This document shows, piece after piece, positions 37,259-49,200 of a stretch of DNA of 64,000 nt. Each line of letters starts with the position of its first letter. The first letter of the stretch is position 1. The notes beneath the pieces were generated by a model that saw nothing but the letters and a program-made list of their open reading frames with translations, ran no database searches and was not told the origin of the DNA. Origin of the DNA: Mallotus nudiflorus. Lineage: Eukaryota > Streptophyta > Magnoliopsida > Malpighiales > Euphorbiaceae. The stretch covers positions 5,766,001 through 5,830,000 of the forward strand of contig CANTUR010000069.1 of the NCBI GenBank assembly GCA_947683625.1, given 5' to 3'. Made by a program: the position numbers and the translations under genes.

Positions 37259-38085
37259 CGCCTAAATATGAAGAATTCAAGCTAATTAGCTTAATTTCCT
37301 ATTCTGAAATTAATTAGCTTGATTGGACGAATTTTGATTTATTTTCCTATTTTAGAGTCAATAAGGAAGATTCAAGAAGATTCTAGAAGATGTGAGAAGA
37401 TTCAAGAATATTCCAAGTCAAAGTCAACAAGTCAAAGCCAAAGTCAAATAGTCAACAAGTCAAAGTCAATGGTCAATGGTCAACATATGACATGGCATGT
37501 GACATGGCATGCTTTAATGCTTAGTTGTCATGAGTTGTCATTTTCCTTAGTTGTCATGAATTGTAATGAGTTGTCAATTTTGACTTTTCAAAGATGAGTT
37601 GTCATTAGTTGTCATTAGTTGTCCTATTTTAAAGGAAATCTCCTTAATTAAGGATTTTCCTATATAAGTATCTTTGGGAATAAGGAATAGAACCTTTTCC
37701 TTTAAGGATTAGGTTGTTTACATGCCTATATAAGGGCTAACCCTATGACATACGAATTTAATAAAATTGAAATATTAAAAGTGAAAAAAAAAAAAAAAAA
37801 AAAAAAGAAGATTGAAATATTAAAAGTAAGGTTTTTCCTTAAACTTTGTTTTTGAAACTTTGCAAGTTTACTTGAATTGTTTCACTTCTACCTTTCATTA
37901 CAATTGCTAGGTTAGATTAAACTTAGAATTGTGTGATTGTTCATCTTATAATAGCTAAGTATCTTGCTTCAATTTAATAAGCAAGGGGTTTAGCTCCATC
38001 TTCACAACCTCATCTTGACGATCTTGGGCAACGATTTCAAAGTTGGATGCGCGTTCTATCTCTTTTATAGGTAGGGTTCGTATCA
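37231..38085 (+). repeat. 3' LTR of nested gag-only element
   Basis: 855 bp, TAATATGAACCC to GGGTTCGTATCA, followed directly by the second ATGAG target copy and the remaining gag codons of element A. Confidence 0.93.
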
Positions 38086-39317
38086 ATGAGGCCTATGCAG
38101 AAGTAAGGGTACCAAGAGGTGGAGGTAGACAAGGCCAAGGTAAAGGAAGAGGAAGGTTACAACCGATTCCATACAATGGAAGAAACCGAGGCAATGAAGA
38201 TAATGTAGATCGAAATTTGGGAAGCATCAAACATAAGATACCTAACTTTCAAGGTAAATCAGATCTGGAGTCCTATTTACAATGGGAGAAGCAATTGGAG
38301 CTTATATTTGATTGCCATCAATTTAGCGAGGAAAAGAAGGTAAAATTGGCAGTTACTCAATTTTCTGATTATGCTATTGCTTGGTGGGACCATTTGGTGA
38401 TTAATAGGCGAAGGAATTTGGAGTACCCAATTGATAATTGGCCTGAGCTCAAGGTTGTAATGAGGAAGCGATTTGTGCCCAAACACTATCATAGGGAACT
38501 TGTACAAAAACTTCAAGTTCTTAAACAAGGTAGTAAGAGTGTGGATGATTACCATAAAGAGATGGAGATGCTCATGACTAGGGCTGATATAGATGAAGAT
38601 GTGGAGATCACTATGGCACGCTTCTTGGCTGGTCTAAACAAAGACATATCTGACCGAGTAGATTTACACAAATATGAAGATTTAGAAGAGATGGTGCACA
38701 TGGCCGTCAAGATAGAAAGGCAACTCCAAGGAAGAGGGGCGACAAGGTACAATTCCAAATCCTATTCTAGCTCTAATTTTAATTGGAAAAAGGATGGAAA
38801 GAGTGATTATAGGGGTGGGAATAAGGTTGCTCATGAGGTTGCTAAAGGGAAGACAGATTCGGTCTCTAAGGACAAAATCAAAACCAATGAGGCTAAAGGG
38901 AGAAATAGAGACATTAAGTGTTGGAAGTGTTAAGGAGTAGATCATGTGAGCAAAGATTGCCCTAATAAGAGAACTATGACCATAAGGAATGGGGAAATTG
39001 TGACTGATGAAGAAGAGGGCAATAATGAAAGTGATAAGGATGAGATGCCTGAATTGGAAAGTTGTAGTGATGGGAGTATAGAGGAGCCAATCAAAGGTGA
39101 CATGCTGGTTACAAGGCGTGCTCTTAGTACTCAAATAAAGGAAGATTGCATTGAAGAGCAACGAGATAACTTATTCCATACAAGGTGTCATGTGCAAGGC
39201 AAGGCATGTCTTATGATTGTTGATGGAGGGAGTTGCACCAATGCAGTGAGCTCATTCTTAATTAGTAGATTGGGGCTGTCTACTATACCACAGCCACGAC
39301 CATACAAACTTCAATAG
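38086..39317 (+). pseudogene. gag: Gag remainder and protease start, element A copy 2
   Basis: It continues element A gag from the codons after EDEDE: RG-rich segment, gag capsid domain, then the zinc knuckle. A C to T change at 38931 turns the Gln codon after the second Cys of the knuckle into TAA (38931-38933). The frame then stays open through the rest of the knuckle, the acidic linker and the DGGSCTN protease motif to the TAG at 39315-39317, shared with copy 1. Other changes from copy 1 in this stretch are few (for example Met to Val in GSKSxDDYH). With the nested insertion, three interruptions separate the gag start from pol. Confidence 0.88.
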
Positions 39318-39395
39318 CTTAATGATTATGGAGAGGTCAAGGTAAATAGACAATCTATTATTTCCTTTTCAATTGGTAAATATCATGATGAGCAA

Positions 39396-42300
39396 TTGTG
39401 TGATGTCGTTCCTATGCATGCTGGAGATATTTTGCTTGGTAGACCATGGCAATTTGATAGAAAGACCAAGCATGATGGGTACCTCAATCGGTATCACTTT
39501 ACCAAGGATGGGCGCAAGATCATATTAACACCGCTTTCTTCAAAGGAGGTGTATGAAGACCAATGTAAAATGGAAAGAATGAGAGTGGAGGCTGAAAAGA
39601 AAGAAAAAGAGAGTAAGAAAAATTCTTTAGAGAGTGAAAAGAAAGAGGGAAAAATAAAAGAAGAGATTCAGCCTAGAGAGAAAAAAGAAAAGAATTTGAG
39701 TTTAATAGCTAGGACAAGTGAGGTTAGACAGGCCTTGTATGCTAATCGGCCTATATTTGTACTTTTGTACAAAGGGGCTTATTTGGCAACTAATGAACTT
39801 AACCCATCTTTGCCTCGTGTGTTTGTTGATCTTTTGCAGGAATTTGAAGATGTGTTTCCCAAAGAGATGCCTAGTGGATTACCCCCAATTAGAGGCATAG
39901 AACATCAAATTGACTTCATTCCTGGGGCAGCCATACCCAATCGACCAGCATATAGAGCAAATCCAAGAGAAACAAAGGAGATCCAAACACAAGTGGAGGA
40001 GTTGCTAGCTAAAGGGTATGTGAGGGAAAGTCTTAGTCCTTGTTCGGTTCCTGTCATTCTTGTGCCAAAGAAGGATGGAACATGGAGGATGTGTGTGGAT
40101 TGTAGAGCCATCAATAAAATCACTGTAAAGTATCGTCATCCTATTCCTAGATTAGATGATATGCTTGATGAGTTATATGGTTCTTGTTTGTTCACTAAAA
40201 TAGACTTGAAATCTGGTTATTATCAAATTCGAATGAATGTTGGTGATGAATGGAAAACAGCTTTTAAGACTAAGTATGGGTTGTATGAGTGGCTTATTAT
40301 GCCCTTTGGTCTTACTAATGCACCTAGCACATTCATGCGATTGATGAACCATGTGTTGCGAAATTACTTAGGTAAATTTGTTGTTGTTTACTTTGATGAT
40401 ATTCTGATTTACTCTAAGTGTTTAGATGATCATGTTATGCATGTGCGAATTGTACTAGAAACACTTAGACAAGATAAGTTGTATGCAAACCTTAAAAAGT
40501 GTAGTTTTTGCATGAATAAGGTTAATTTTCTTGGTTTTGTTGTATCTAGTCAAGGCATAGAGGTTGATGAGGAGAAGGTTAGGGCTATTAAAGAGTGGCC
40601 AAAACCTAAAAATGCTAGTGAGGTGAGAAGTTTTCATGGGCTTGCTAGTTTCTATAGGAGATTCATTAAAGATTTCAGCACTATAGCTATACCTTTGAAT
40701 GAATTAGTTAAGAAAAATGTTGGATTTGTTTGGGGTGATGCACAAGAACATGCATTTAATGAACTTAAGGCAAAATTATGTAATGCACCTTTACTTGCTT
40801 TACCTAACTTTGATAAAACTTTTGAGATTGAATGTGATGCTAGTGGCATAGGGATTGGAGCTGTTTTGATGCAGGATCAAAGACCACTAATGTATTTTAG
40901 TGAAAAGTTAAGTGGGGCAACCTTGACATATCCAACTTATGACAAGGAATTATATGCATTGGTTCGAGCTTTGCAAACATGGCAACATTATTTGTGGCCT
41001 AGGGAGTTTGTGATACACACTAACCATGAAAGTTTAAAGCATTTGAAGGGTCAAGATAAGCTGAACCGTAGGCATGCCAAATGGGTGGAGTTCATAGAAA
41101 CATTTCCATATGTGATTAAGTACAAGCAAGGTAAAGAGAATGTGGTTGCTGATGCATTATCTAGAAGGTACACCTTACTTAACTCTCTTACTGCTAAATT
41201 ATTAGGTTTTGAGTTTATAAAGGAGTTGTATCCACATGATGATGATTTTGGTGATATATATGCATCTTGTGCCAATGGGGTTGTTTCAGATGATTTTTAC
41301 TTGTTTGATGGTTTCTTGTTTAAAAGAAATAGATTGTGCATTCCTAAGTGTTCTATAAGGGAATTATTAATTAAGGAGGCACATGGAGGAGGCTTAATGG
41401 GGCATTTTGGGGTAAATAAGACCTATGATATGCTGTTAGAACATTTCTTTTGGCTCGGCATGAAACATGATGTGTATAAAGTTTGTGAGCATTGCATTAC
41501 ATGTAGAGAGGCTAAGTCTAGGTTGAAACCGCATGGGTTATACACACCATTACCCGTTCCTAGTGAACCTTGGACTGATTTGTCTATGGATTTTGTGCTT
41601 GGATTGCCTAGAACTAGGAAAGGTCATGATAGTATCTTTGTTGTGGTTGATAGATTTAGTAAAATGGCTCATTTTATACCATGTCATAAAACTGATGATG
41701 CTAAGTTGATTGCTGATTTGTTTTTCAAAGAAGTTGTGCGTTTACATGGCATACCTAGGAGCATTGTTAGTGATAGGGATGTTAAGTTTTTGAGTCATTT
41801 TTGGCGTGTGTTATGGGGAAAGTTAGGAACTAAGCTATTGTTTTCAACTACTTGTCACCCTCAAACTGATGGGCAAACTGAAGTAGTTAATAGGACTTTG
41901 ATTACTTTGCTTAGGGCAATCATAGAAAAGAACATTAGGATGTGGGAGGATTGTTTACCATTTGTGGAGTTTGCTTACAATAGGGCTGTTCATAGCACTA
42001 CTAATTGCTCTCCATTTGAGATTGTTTATGGATTTAATCCACTTACTCCTATTGATTTATTGCCACTGCCACCTAACAATTTTGTGAGTGTTGATGCTAA
42101 TTCTAAGGCTGATTTGGTGAAGAAGTTACATAAGCAAGTTAAGGAGAGGATTGAGAAGCAAAATGCTAAAGTAGCTTCACGTGTGAACAAGGGAAGGAAA
42201 CCAATGATTTTTCAGCCTGGAGATTGGGTTTGGGTGCATTTTCGTAAAGAAAGGTTTCCACTTCAAAGGAATTCTAAGCTAAACCCAAGAGGAGATGGTC

Positions 42301-42755
42301 CTTTTCAAATACTTGAAAGGATTAATGACAATGCATACAAAGTGGACCTACCTGGTGAGTATAATGTTAGTGCTTCATTCAATGTGGCTGATTTGAGTCC
42401 TTTTGATATAGGTGATGCTTTAGATTCGAGGACGAATCCTTTTGAGGAGAGGGGAAATGTTATGGAGCAGCCAACACACCAAGCTCAAAGAATTCAACAT
42501 GATGAAGATGAGCATGGTCAAGAAGGCAAGGATCAAGTTCAAGAGGTTTTGAGTCCAATCAGCATGCCTCAAAGACCTATAACAAGGTCTCAATCTAAGA
42601 AGCTTCGAGAAGCCTTAATCCATCATCTACAAGGCTTTGTGAACTTAGCTAGTGAAAGTTTACAAGGACACCAAAGCTTTGTGCCAAGTGCAGCTCAAGT
42701 TCAATACAACTTAATTCAAGTCCAAGTTATTAATGGGTTTAATTATGTTAAATAA
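39396..42755 (+). CDS. pol: Pol of element A copy 2 (RNase H active-site change)
   Basis: 1119 codons, open end to end, with the same domains as copy 1: protease end, RT (YFDD box), RNase H, HHCC finger, D,D35E integrase core, GPF module and LTR-encoded tail (from about residue 1021). The third RNase H acidic residue, in HTDHESL of copy 1, is Asn here (codon 41022-41024), which should abolish RNase H activity. It retains Asp in GDWVWVHF, Pro in ADLSPF and Cys in VCEHC, where copy 1 has Tyr, Leu and Tyr. The tail reads KKLREA rather than KKLQEA. The frame is intact, but the protein is separated from the gag start by several stops and the element lacks a 5' promoter, so it is functionally a pseudogene. 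Confidence 0.88.
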   Translation: MCDVVPMHAGDILLGRPWQFDRKTKHDGYLNRYHFTKDGRKIILTPLSSKEVYEDQCKMERMRVEAEKKEKESKKNSLESEKKEGKIKEEIQPREKKEKNLSLIARTSEVRQALYANRPIFVLLYKGAYLATNELNPSLPRVFVDLLQEFEDVFPKEMPSGLPPIRGIEHQIDFIPGAAIPNRPAYRANPRETKEIQTQVEELLAKGYVRESLSPCSVPVILVPKKDGTWRMCVDCRAINKITVKYRHPIPRLDDMLDELYGSCLFTKIDLKSGYYQIRMNVGDEWKTAFKTKYGLYEWLIMPFGLTNAPSTFMRLMNHVLRNYLGKFVVVYFDDILIYSKCLDDHVMHVRIVLETLRQDKLYANLKKCSFCMNKVNFLGFVVSSQGIEVDEEKVRAIKEWPKPKNASEVRSFHGLASFYRRFIKDFSTIAIPLNELVKKNVGFVWGDAQEHAFNELKAKLCNAPLLALPNFDKTFEIECDASGIGIGAVLMQDQRPLMYFSEKLSGATLTYPTYDKELYALVRALQTWQHYLWPREFVIHTNHESLKHLKGQDKLNRRHAKWVEFIETFPYVIKYKQGKENVVADALSRRYTLLNSLTAKLLGFEFIKELYPHDDDFGDIYASCANGVVSDDFYLFDGFLFKRNRLCIPKCSIRELLIKEAHGGGLMGHFGVNKTYDMLLEHFFWLGMKHDVYKVCEHCITCREAKSRLKPHGLYTPLPVPSEPWTDLSMDFVLGLPRTRKGHDSIFVVVDRFSKMAHFIPCHKTDDAKLIADLFFKEVVRLHGIPRSIVSDRDVKFLSHFWRVLWGKLGTKLLFSTTCHPQTDGQTEVVNRTLITLLRAIIEKNIRMWEDCLPFVEFAYNRAVHSTTNCSPFEIVYGFNPLTPIDLLPLPPNNFVSVDANSKADLVKKLHKQVKERIEKQNAKVASRVNKGRKPMIFQPGDWVWVHFRKERFPLQRNSKLNPRGDGPFQILERINDNAYKVDLPGEYNVSASFNVADLSPFDIGDALDSRTNPFEERGNVMEQPTHQAQRIQHDEDEHGQEGKDQVQEVLSPISMPQRPITRSQSKKLREALIHHLQGFVNLASESLQGHQSFVPSAAQVQYNLIQVQVINGFNYVK
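42423..42457 (+). other. Pre-PPT hairpin and polypurine tract, element A copy 2
   Basis: Perfect hairpin GATTCG-AGGA-CGAATC (42423-42438), then the polypurine tract GAGGAGAGGGGAAA (42444-42457) abutting the LTR. Confidence 0.78.
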
Positions 42756-43254
42756 GGGCTGGACGAATTTGTTATTTTAAAAGCCCATTAGTTTTAGTTA
42801 GTTTAATTATTCTTAAAATAGGAAGTATGTCAAAATTCCTATTTAAGGTCTGATTAGATTAATTTCCTTTTTTTGTGATTAGGGTTATTAGTTTTCCTTA
42901 CTCACTAAGGAAAACCTTGTAAAGCCTATATATATATGCCTTGGACGAATTTTATTATTCAGAATTGAAGTTTTAAAACCTAAAGGCTGTTTTACTTTTA
43001 TCTTTGTGTTCTTGTGTAGAATACATGCTTTAAGGAACATTCAAGTAGATTGATCATCTTCTTGTGGAGTGTTTCGAAATTGGAATTTAGAAACGAGTTT
43101 TCTTTATTCTAATTCTTTGATCATCTAAGTAATCTGATTTCTAACCATTCGTAAGGGTTGTTGCTAAATTGACTATTGGGGTTTTCAAGTTAATGCTTTG
43201 GGGGTTCGAATACATAAAGGGGTTCTCAAGCTTATTCTTGGAGGTTCCGTATCA
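42458..43254 (+). repeat. 3' LTR of element A copy 2 (797 bp)
   Basis: TGTTATGGAG to GGTTCCGTATCA; TATA box at 42927-42937. It holds the last about 298 bp of pol coding sequence. Satellite resumes at once with TAACTACTAATTC. Confidence 0.9.
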
Positions 43255-46200
43255 TAACTACTAATTCTAGAATTCTAAACTCATGATTACGATTGACATA
43301 ATTCAATGCACAATTTGTGCACATTTGCACATGTTTGTACGCAAAACGTGAACACATGCAAATTTGTGCACAAATCCTTCTTTTGAACATGTTATCCAAT
43401 CTTCCAATTACGTATTTACAATACTAACTAATTATTCTAGAATTATAAACTCATGAATACAATTGGCATAATCGAATGCTCAATTTGTGCACATTTGCAC
43501 ATATTTGTACGCAAAACGTGAAGTCATGCAATTTTGTGCACAAATGGTTTTGAACATGTTTTCTCATGTTCCAATTGAATATTTACAACACTAGGTACTT
43601 ATTCTAGAATTATGAACTCATGAACATAGTAGACACAATTGAATTCACAATTTGTGCACGTTTGCACATGTTTGAACGCAAAACGTGAACTCGTGCAAAG
43701 TTGTTCACAAATGGTTTTGAACATGTTATCCAATGTTCCAATTCAATATTTATAATAATAAGTAATTATTCTAGAATTCTAAACTCGTGGACACAATTGA
43801 CATAATAATTGAATGCACAATTTGTGCACATTTGCACATGTTTGTGCGCAAAACGTGAACTCGTGTAAATTTGTGCACCAATGGTTTTGAATATGTTATC
43901 CAATGTTCTAATTGCATATTCACAATACTTATCCTAGAATTATAAACCCATGAATACAGTTGACATAATTGAATGCACAATTTAGGCACATTTGCACATG
44001 TTTGAATGCAAAACGTGAACTCGTGCAAATTTGTGCACGAATGTTTTTGAACATGTTATCTAATGTTCCAATTGCATATTTACGATACTAAGTACTTATT
44101 CTAGAATTCTAAACTGATGAATGCACTTGACATAATTGAGTGCACAATTTGTGCACATTTGCACATGTTTCTACACAAAATGTGGACTCGTGTAAATTTT
44201 TGTACGTATAGTTTTGAACATGTTATCCAATGTTCCAATTGCATATTAAAAATACTGACTACTTATTCTTTAATTCTAAGCTCATGAATATAATTGACAT
44301 AATCGAATTCACAATTTGTCCACATTTGCACATGATTGTGTGCAAAACGTGAACTCGTGCAAATTTGTACACAAATAGTTTTGAACATGTTATCCAATGT
44401 TCCATTTGCATATTTACAATAACAACTACTTATTCTAGAATTCTGAACTCATGAATATAGTTGACATAATCGAATGCACAGTTTGTGCACATTTGCACAT
44501 GTTTGTACGCAAAACGTGAACGCATGCAAATTCATGCACAAATCCTTTTGAACATGTTATTCCGAATGCGTACTTACAATACTAACCACTTATTCTAGAA
44601 TTATAAACTCACGAATACAGTTGACATAATTGAATGCACAATTTGTGCACATTGGCACATGTTTGAACGCAAAACGTGAACTCGTGCAAATTTGCACACA
44701 AATGGTTTTGAACATGTTATCCAATGTTCCAATTGCATATTTACGATACTAATTGCTTATTCTATAATTCTAAACTGATGAATACATTTGACATAATTGA
44801 ATGCACAGTTTGTGCACACATGTTTTGTACACAAAACGTGAACTCGTGCAAATTTGTGCACAAATGGTTTTAAACAAGTTATCCAATGTTCCAATTGCAT
44901 ATTAACAACCCTAAATGCTCATTCTTTAATTCTAAACTCATGAATACAACTGAGATAATTGAATGCACAATTTTTTCCACATTTGCACACGTTTGTGTGC
45001 AAAACGTGAACTCGTACAAATTTGTGCACGAATACTTTTGAACAAATTATCCAATATTCCAATTTCACATTTACAGTAATAACTACTAATTCTAGAATTC
45101 TAAACTCATGATCACGATTGACATAATTCAATGCACAATTTGTGCACATTTGCACATGTTTGTACGCAAAACGTGAACACATGCAAATTTGTGCACAAAT
45201 CCTTCTTTTGAACATGTTATCCAATCTTCCGATTTCGTATTTACAATACTAACTAATTATTCTAGAATTATAAACTCATGAATACAATTGGCATAATTGA
45301 ATGCTCAATTTGTGCACATTTGCACCTATTTGTACGCAAAACGTGAAGTCGTGCAATTTTGTGCACAAATGGTTTTGAACATGTTTTCCGATGTTCCAAT
45401 TGAATATTTACAACAGTAGGTACTTATTCTAGAATTATGAACTCATGAACACAGTAGACACAATTGAATTCACAATTTGTGCACATTTGCACATGTTTGA
45501 ACGCAAAACGTGAACTCGTGCAAAGTTGTTCACAAATGGTTTTGAACATGTTATCCAATGTTCCAATTCAATATTTATAATAATAAGTAATTATTCTAGA
45601 ATTCTAAACTCGTGGACATAACTGACATAATAATTAAATGCACAATTTGTGCACATTTGCACATGTTTGTGCGCAAAACGTGAACTCGTGTAAATTTGTG
45701 CACCAATGGTTTTGAACATGTTATCCAATGTTCTAATTGCATATTCACAATACTTATCCTAGAATTATAAACACATGAATACAGTTGACATAATTCAATG
45801 CACAATTTAGGCACATTTGCACATGTTTGAATGCAAAACGTGAACTCGTACAAATTTGTGCACGAATGTTTTTGAACATGTTATCTAATGTTCCAATTGC
45901 ATATTTACGATACTAAGTACTTATTCTAGAATTCTAAACTGATGAATGCACTTGACATAATTGAGTGCACAATTTGTGCACATTTGAACATGTTTCTACA
46001 CAAAATGTGGACTCGTGTAAATTTTTTTACGTATAGTTTTGAACATGTTATCCAATGTTCCAATTGCATATTAAAAATACTGACTACTTATTCTTTAATT
46101 CTAAGCTCATGAATATAATTGACATAATCGAATTCACAATTTGTCCACATTTGCACATGATTGTGTGCAAAACGTGAACTCGTGCAAATTTGTACACAAA

Positions 46201-49200
46201 TAGTTTTGAACATGTTATCCAATGTTCCATTTGCATATTTACAATAACAACTACTTATTCTAGAATTCTGAACTCATGAATACAGTTGACATAATCGAAT
46301 GCATAGTTTGTGCACATTTGCACATGTTTGTACGCAAAACGTGAACGCATGCAAATTCGTGCACAAATCCTTTTGAACATGTTATTCCGAATGCGTACTT
46401 ACAATACTAACCACTTATTCTAGAATTATAAACTCACGAATACAGTTGACATAATTGAATGCACAATTTGTGCACATTGGCACATGTTTGAACGCAAAAC
46501 GTGAACTCGTGCAAATTTGCACACAAATGGTTTTGAACATGTTATCCAATGTTCCAATTGCATATGTACGATACTAATTGCTTATTCTATAATTCTAAAC
46601 TGATGAATACATTTGACATAATTGAATGCACAGTTTGTGCACACATGTTTTGTACACAAAATGTGAACTCGTGCAAATTTGTGCACAAATGGTTTTAAAC
46701 AAGTTATCCAATGTTCCAATGGCATATTAACAACCCTAAATGCTCATTCTTTAATTCTAAACTCATGAATACAACTGAGATAATGGAATGCATAATTTTT
46801 TCAACATTTGCACACGTTTGTGTGCAAAACGTGAACTCGTACAAATTTGTGCACGAATACTTTTGAACAAATTATCCAATATTCCAATTTCACATTTACA
46901 GTAATAACTACTAATTCTAGAATTCTAAACACATGATCACGATTGACATAATTCAATGCACAATTTGTGCACATTTGCACATGTTTGTACGCAAAATGTG
47001 AACACATGCAAATTTGTGCACAAATCCTTCTTTTGAACATGTTATCCAATCTTCCAATTGCGAATTTACAATACTAACTAATTATTCTAGAATTATAAAC
47101 TCATGAATACAATTGGCATAATCGAATGCTCAATTTTTGCACATTTGCACATATTTGTACGCAAAACGTGAAGTCATGCAATTTTGTGCACAAATGGTTT
47201 TGAACATGTTTTCCGATGTTCCAATTGAATATTTACAACACTAGGTACTTATTCTAGAATTATGAACTCATGAACACAGTAGACACAATTGAATTCACAA
47301 TTTGTGCACGTTTGCACATGTTTGAACGCAAAACGTGAACTCGTGCAAAGTTGTTCACAAATGGTTTTGAACATGTTATCCAATGTTCCAATTCAATATT
47401 TATAATAATAAGTAATTATTCTAGATTTCTAAACTCGTGGACATAATTGACATAATAATTGAATGCACAATTTGTGCACATTTGTACATGTTTGTGCGCA
47501 AAACGTGAACTCGTGTAAATTTGTGCACCAATGGTTTTGAACATGTTATCTAATGTTCTAATTGCATATTCACAATACTTATCCTAGAATTATAAACCCA
47601 TGAATACAGTTGACATAATTGAATGCACAATTTAGGCACATTTGCACATGTTTGAATGCAAAACGTGAACTCGTGCAAATTTGTGCACGAATGTTTTTGA
47701 ACATGTTATCTAATGTTCCAATTGCATATTTACGATACTAAGTACTTATTCTAGAATTCTAAACTGATGAATGCACTTGACATAATTGAGTGCACAGTTT
47801 GTGCACATTTGCACATGTTTCTACACAAAAAGTGGACTCGTGTAAATTTTTGTATATATAGTTTTGAACATGTTATCCAATGTTCCATTTGCATATTTAC
47901 AATAACAACTACTTATTCTAGAATTCTGAACGCATGAATACAGTTGACATAATCGAATGCACAATTTGTGCACATTTGCACATGTTTGTACGCAAAACAT
48001 GAACGCATGCAAATTCGTGCACAAATCCTTTTGAACATGTTATTCCGAATGCGTACTTACAATACTAACCACTTATTCTAGAATTATAAACTCACGAATA
48101 CAGTTGACATAATTGAATGCACAATTTGTGCACATTGGCACATGTTTGAACGCAAAACGTGAACTCGTGCAAATTTGCGCACAAATGGTTTTGAACATGT
48201 TATCCAATGTTCCAATTGCATATTTACGATACTAATTGCTTATTCTATAATTCTAAACTGATGAATACATTTGACATAATTGAATGCACAGTTTGTGCAC
48301 ACATGTTTTGTACACAAAACGTGAACTCGTGCAAATTTGTGCACAAATGGTTTTAAACAAGTTATCCAATGTTCCAATTGCATATTAACAACCCTAAATG
48401 CTCATTCTTTAATTCTAAACTCATGAATACAACTGAGATAATTGAATGCACAATTTTTTCCACATTTGCACACGTTTGTGTGCAAAACGTGAACTCGTAC
48501 AAATTTGTGCACGAATACTTTTGAACAAATTATCCAATATTCCAATTTCACATTTACAGTAATAACTACTAATTCTAGAATTCTAAACTCATGATCACGA
48601 TTGACATAATTCAATGCACAATTTGTGCACATTTGCACATGTTTGTACGCAAAACGTGAACACATGCAAATTTGTGCACAAATCCTTCTTTTGAACATGT
48701 TATCCAATCTTCCGATTTCGAATTTACAATACTAACTAATTATTCTAGAATTATAAACTCATGAATACAATTGGCATAATCGAATGCTCAATTTGTGCAC
48801 ATTTGCACATATTTGTACGCAAAACGTGAAGTCGTGCAATTTTGTGCACAAATGGTTTTGAACATGTTTTCCGATGTTCCAATTGAATATTTACAACAGT
48901 AGGTACTTATTCTAGAATTATGAACTCATGAACACAGTAGACACAATTGAATTCACAATTTGTGCACATTTGCACATGTTTGAACGCAAAACGTGAACTC
49001 GTGCAAAGTTGTTCACAAATGGTTTTGAACATGTTATCCAATGTTCCAATTCAATATTTATAATAATAAGTAATTATTCTAGAATTCTAAACTCGTGGAC
49101 ACAACTGACATAATAATTAAATGCACAATTTGTGCACATTTGCACATGTTTGTGCGCAAAACGTGAACTCGTGTAAATTTGTGCACCAATGGTTTTGAAC

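Larger units (their letters stand above)
34986..38085 (+). mobile_element. Nested gag-only (TR-GAG-like) LTR retrotransposon, 3.1 kb
   Basis: Two LTRs of 854 and 855 bp flank 1391 bp of internal sequence. The insertion lies in gag of element A and is flanked by a 5-bp direct repeat ATGAG (34981-34985 and 38086-38090). A PBS for initiator tRNA-Met and a polypurine tract are present. The only long frame is gag-like; no protease, RT or integrase is present, so it must borrow these from a partner. LTR ends are TA...CA rather than TG...CA. The LTRs differ by one substitution (T at 35650, C at 37896) plus length variation in an A run and adjacent GAA, as read by eye, so it is very young. The structure fits the plant non-autonomous TR-GAG class. 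Confidence 0.93.
33663..43254 (+). mobile_element. Ty3/gypsy retrotransposon A, copy 2, interrupted by a nested element
   Basis: Same structure and nearly the same sequence as copy 1, including the identical truncated 5' LTR junction and derived satellite variants just left of it (TTGTACACGTTTATGTG). The two are therefore duplicates of one segment, not independent insertions at the left end. Here the right flank resumes at TAACTACTAATTC, in register with the left flank GTAATAAC, so TAAC (perhaps ATAAC) may be the original target-site duplication. Gag is split by the 3.1-kb element at 34986-38085. There is a further premature stop in the zinc knuckle, the shared TAG in the protease, and an Asp to Asn change in RNase H. 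The copy is dead. Confidence 0.93.
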
